Shown here in pieces: positions 61,505-64,000 of a DNA stretch of 64,000 nt. The translations under genes and the position numbers were made by a program. The notes below the pieces were generated by a model. It made no database searches. It saw only the letters and a list, made by a program, of their open reading frames with translations, and was not told where the DNA came from. The DNA comes from Streptomyces griseus (lineage in GTDB: Bacteria; Actinomycetota; Actinomycetes; Streptomycetales; Streptomycetaceae): contig NZ_UAVD01000026.1 of assembly GCF_900460065.1 (NCBI RefSeq), forward strand, positions 124,001 to 188,000. Direction: 5' to 3'. Numbering within the stretch: the first letter of the stretch is position 1; the number at the start of each line of letters is the position of its first letter.

Positions 61505-62392
61505 CTACCGGGTCGCCGAGCCCGACCGGTCGCGGACCGCCTCGATGCCCGCGATCAGCAGGTCCAGCGCGAACACGAAGTCCCGTTCGCGCATCTCCTC
61601 GACCGTGTCGCCGCCCCGGGCCGCCATCAGGTCGTCCGACGCCTCGGTGATCTGCCGCAGGTGCGGCTGCGCCCGGATCGTGGTCATCGCCTGCCGGTGG
61701 TACTCGTCCTGGGTCAGCCCCGTCGCGTCGCACCGCGCCTTGAAATGGCCCTCGACGGTGCCGAATCCGTACACGAACTGGAAGACCGCCGAGAGCGCCC
61801 CCGTCTGCCGTTCGAGCGGCAGCCCGGTGGCCCGGACGATGTCCTGGACGGCGTACGAGAACAGCATCGAGTTCGGGCCGATGTTGAGGAACGTCCCGGC
61901 CAGCGGGGAGATCCAGATGTGGCGGACGAGGAGCTCGCGGTAGCTGCGGGCCAGGTCCCGCAGCCGGTCCTGCCACGCGGCGTCCTCGCGGGGCGGGGCG
62001 ATCTCCGCGTAGACCGAGTCGAGCGCCAGTTCCAGCAGGTCGTCCTTGGTGTCGACGTACCAGTAGAGGGACATCGCGGTGACGTCCAGCTCGGCTGCGA
62101 GCCGGCGCATCGAGAACTTGGCGAGGCCGTCGGCGTCCAGCAGCCGCACCGAGGCCTCGGTGATCCGGTTGCGGTCCAGGCCCGCCGGGGACTCGGACCT
62201 GCGCGAGCGCGAGGGGGCCCGGTGGTCCAGCCATACGCTGGTCCGCGCGGCGTTGTTCGCCGGGCCCGAGCCGGAGTCCGCGGACCCGTGCCCGGTCCCG
62301 GCCCCGGTCGCGTCCGCGGACTCCGGCTCGGGCCCGGTCCCGGGCTCCCGGTCGGACCCGCGGTCGGCCTCGCCGTCGGACTCGGACACCAT
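61505..62392 (-). CDS. TetR-family transcriptional regulator
   Basis: 295 residues from ATG with GAGGAGAG upstream. A disordered acidic N-terminus (about 75 residues) precedes the HTH 'RNRITEASVRLLDADGLAKFSMRRLAAELDVTAMSLYWYVDTKDDLLELALDSVYAEI', with the TetR_C-type C-terminal ligand domain after it. The N-terminal extension is longer than typical. It lies 112 bp downstream of the MFS exporter gene on the same strand and probably regulates it. Confidence 0.88.
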   Translation of the reverse strand: MVSESDGEADRGSDREPGTGPEPESADATGAGTGHGSADSGSGPANNAARTSVWLDHRAPSRSRRSESPAGLDRNRITEASVRLLDADGLAKFSMRRLAAELDVTAMSLYWYVDTKDDLLELALDSVYAEIAPPREDAAWQDRLRDLARSYRELLVRHIWISPLAGTFLNIGPNSMLFSYAVQDIVRATGLPLERQTGALSAVFQFVYGFGTVEGHFKARCDATGLTQDEYHRQAMTTIRAQPHLRQITEASDDLMAARGGDTVEEMRERDFVFALDLLIAGIEAVRDRSGSATR

Positions 62393-62504
62393 GGCGCACT
62401 CTCCTCGTCTCGCGCGGGCCTGCCGGAAGGGCGGGACCGAGCCGTCCTGCCGGAAGGACGGCCCACCGGACGCTGACGGTCCGGTACGCGCGTCCGGTCC
62501 GATG

Positions 62505-64000
62505 CTATGCCGCCGGTCCCGTCGAGTCTGCCCGGTCCCCGGGCTTCGCGCCCCCGGCCTGCGCGGCCCCGGCCACCGGCGGCTCCGCGGCCTCACCGTG
62601 CGGTGCCTCCACCGCATCGGCCCGCGGCGTCTTCGCGGCGCCGGCCGGCGGCGTCTCTGCCCGCTCGGCGCGGCGCAGCAGCAGCGCGGCGAGCAGACCG
62701 CCCGCCAGCACCGCGACCGCGCCGACCAGTTGGCTGACCTCCAGACCCGAGGCGAAGGCGTCCTTGATCTGCTCCCGGGCCGCGGGGCCGTCGGCGGCGG
62801 CCAGGGCCGCGGGCAGCGAGGCGGCGCCGACGGCGGCCGGCACGAGGGCGGCGAAGCGGGCGTTCAGCACCGCGCCGAGCACCGCCACGCCCAGTCCGTT
62901 GCCGAACTCCGCGAGCATGCCGTTGACCCCCGCACCCACTCCGGCCTTCTCCGGCGGGATCGCGCTCATGATGGCGTTGGCCATCGCGGGCATGGCGAGG
63001 GCGACGCCCGCACCCATCACGACCAGGCCGAACAGCATGCCGCCGTACCCGCCGTCGCCCCCGCCGAGCACCGCGATCGCCGCGAGACCGGCGGCCAGGC
63101 AGCTCATCCCCGCCGCGATGACGACGGGCGTGCCGAACTTCAGCACCGCGCGCGCCCCGAGGCCCGTGAGATTGAGGACGACCACGGTCAGCGCCATCGG
63201 CGCCGTCCGCAGGCCGGCCTCCAACGGCTCGTAGCCGAGGACGAACTGCAGGTGCTGGGTGAGCAGGAAGAGGGACCCGGTCATCCCGAAGGCGACCAGG
63301 ATGGCCCCCGCCACCGCACCGACGAACTTCTGGTTGCGGAAGAAGTGCATGTCGAGCATCGGGTGCGGAACGTGGAGCTCCCACAGCACGAACCCGGCCA
63401 GCACCGCGACCCCGACGAACGCCGTGAGCAGCACCTGGCCGGACGTCCAGCCGTGCTCGGGCCCCGAGATGATCGCGAAGACGACGGCGGTCATGCCGAT
63501 CGTGGAGAGCAGCGCGCCCAGCAGGTCCGGCCGCTCCCCCCGGCCGCTCCTCGACTCCGGTACGAGCCGGACGACGGCGACCAGGGCGATCAGGGCGACC
63601 GGGATGTTGATGAGGAAGATCGCGCCCCACCAGAAGTGGTCGAGGACGAACCCGCCGAACAGCGGGCCGGCCGCGAAGCCGAGGGAGGAGACGGTCGACC
63701 AGATGCCGATCGCCTTGACGCGCTCGGTGTCGTCGAAGATCTGGACCACGACGGCGAGCGTGGTGGTGAGCAGCAGCGCGCCGCCGACTCCCATGCCGGC
63801 CCGGGCCGCGATGAGCTGGGCCGAGGACTGGGAGAGCCCGGCCACGAGCGAGCCGACGCCGAACAGGCCGAGGCCCACCAGCAGCATCTTCTTGCGCCCG
63901 TAGCGGTCGGCGGAGCTGCCGGCGGTGAGCAGCAGCCCCGCCTGGACGAGGGAGTAGGCGTTGATCATCCACTGGATGTCGGCCGTGGAGGCGTCCAGCT
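62505..64000 (-). CDS. DHA2-type MFS drug exporter, N-terminus outside window
   Basis: About 498 codons remain; the frame is open to the right edge ('ASTADIQWMINAYSLVQAGLLLTAGSSADRYGRKKMLLVGLGLF', motif A). Hydrophobic helices continue through 'SSLGFAAGPLFGGFVLDHFWWGAIFLINIPVALIAL' (motif C-like). The family has 14 helices and exports drugs by proton antiport. The C-terminal tail after the last helix is Ala/Glu/Pro-rich. TetR regulator follows on the same strand. Confidence 0.88.
   Translation of the reverse strand, partial: LDASTADIQWMINAYSLVQAGLLLTAGSSADRYGRKKMLLVGLGLFGVGSLVAGLSQSSAQLIAARAGMGVGGALLLTTTLAVVVQIFDDTERVKAIGIWSTVSSLGFAAGPLFGGFVLDHFWWGAIFLINIPVALIALVAVVRLVPESRSGRGERPDLLGALLSTIGMTAVVFAIISGPEHGWTSGQVLLTAFVGVAVLAGFVLWELHVPHPMLDMHFFRNQKFVGAVAGAILVAFGMTGSLFLLTQHLQFVLGYEPLEAGLRTAPMALTVVVLNLTGLGARAVLKFGTPVVIAAGMSCLAAGLAAIAVLGGGDGGYGGMLFGLVVMGAGVALAMPAMANAIMSAIPPEKAGVGAGVNGMLAEFGNGLGVAVLGAVLNARFAALVPAAVGAASLPAALAAADGPAAREQIKDAFASGLEVSQLVGAVAVLAGGLLAALLLRRAERAETPPAGAAKTPRADAVEAPHGEAAEPPVAGAAQAGGAKPGDRADSTGPAA

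Overview
The window is high-GC actinobacterial DNA and is almost certainly a Streptomyces chromosome arm or core segment. The evidence is the strong third-position G/C bias, frequent GTG starts, a SigF/SigN-type sporulation sigma pair, many Streptomyces-style membrane and secreted proteins, and a type I-E CRISPR-Cas locus whose Cas3 is fused to Cse1, an architecture described from Streptomyces griseus. All identifications rest on reading the sequence and on memory of protein families; no database search was run.

Layout, left to right. 1-6.3 kb: tail of an APC permease, a universal stress protein, a CPA2-type antiporter, an MMPL exporter, an acyltransferase-3 membrane protein and a tiny secreted protein. 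6.3-9.5 kb: a cold-response block on the minus strand (MerR-type regulator, CspA-like protein, DEAD-box helicase, SCO5918-type protein) with overlapping hairpins between csp and the helicase. 9.7-9.9 kb: a promoter followed by a hairpin-rich RNA ending in a U-tract terminator, a candidate 6C small RNA. 9.9-13.1 kb: an XRE regulator, an ImmA/IrrE metallopeptidase, a MAB_1171c-type membrane protein and a PAP2-like membrane protein, apparently one operon. 13.1-22.4 kb: a secreted ParB-like protein, GNAT, PAS-GAF-PP2C phosphatase, alpha/beta hydrolase, peroxiredoxin, an NfeD/flotillin pair and a TIGR04222-type protein. 22.5-31.4 kb: cobM and cobL, a DGPF/ECF42-type sigma pair, an HhH-GPD protein, a secreted M28 peptidase, a LytR_C protein and upp. 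31.5-33.3 kb: a tadA-linked cluster and tRNA-Ser(CGA).

33.4-50.4 kb is an accessory island placed between tRNA-Ser and the sigF region. It holds three CRISPR arrays (18, 18 and 22 repeats; 17, 17 and 21 spacers), all on the plus strand with leaders on the left. It also holds a complete cas operon (cas3-cse1 fusion, cse2, cas7, cas5, cas6, cas1, cas2), a decayed XRE gene cut by the end of array 1, a frameshifted HAD hydrolase, a pterin carbinolamine dehydratase and a winged-helix protein with a C-terminal zinc ribbon. Each leader begins GATATG exactly 69 nt before its first repeat and carries CAGGTCA close to the repeat. Array 3 repeats differ from arrays 1 and 2 at position 22, which should be the first base of the crRNA 5' handle.

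50.9-64 kb returns to ordinary chromosome: a small membrane protein, a Dabb protein, the sigF and sigN-like sigma factors, a Gly/Pro-rich lipoprotein, a MarR regulator with a drug exporter that carries carboxypeptidase-regulatory-like domains, a YceI protein with the same kind of domain, a pyridoxamine-oxidase-type enzyme, a D-2-hydroxyacid dehydrogenase, a TetR regulator and a truncated MFS exporter.
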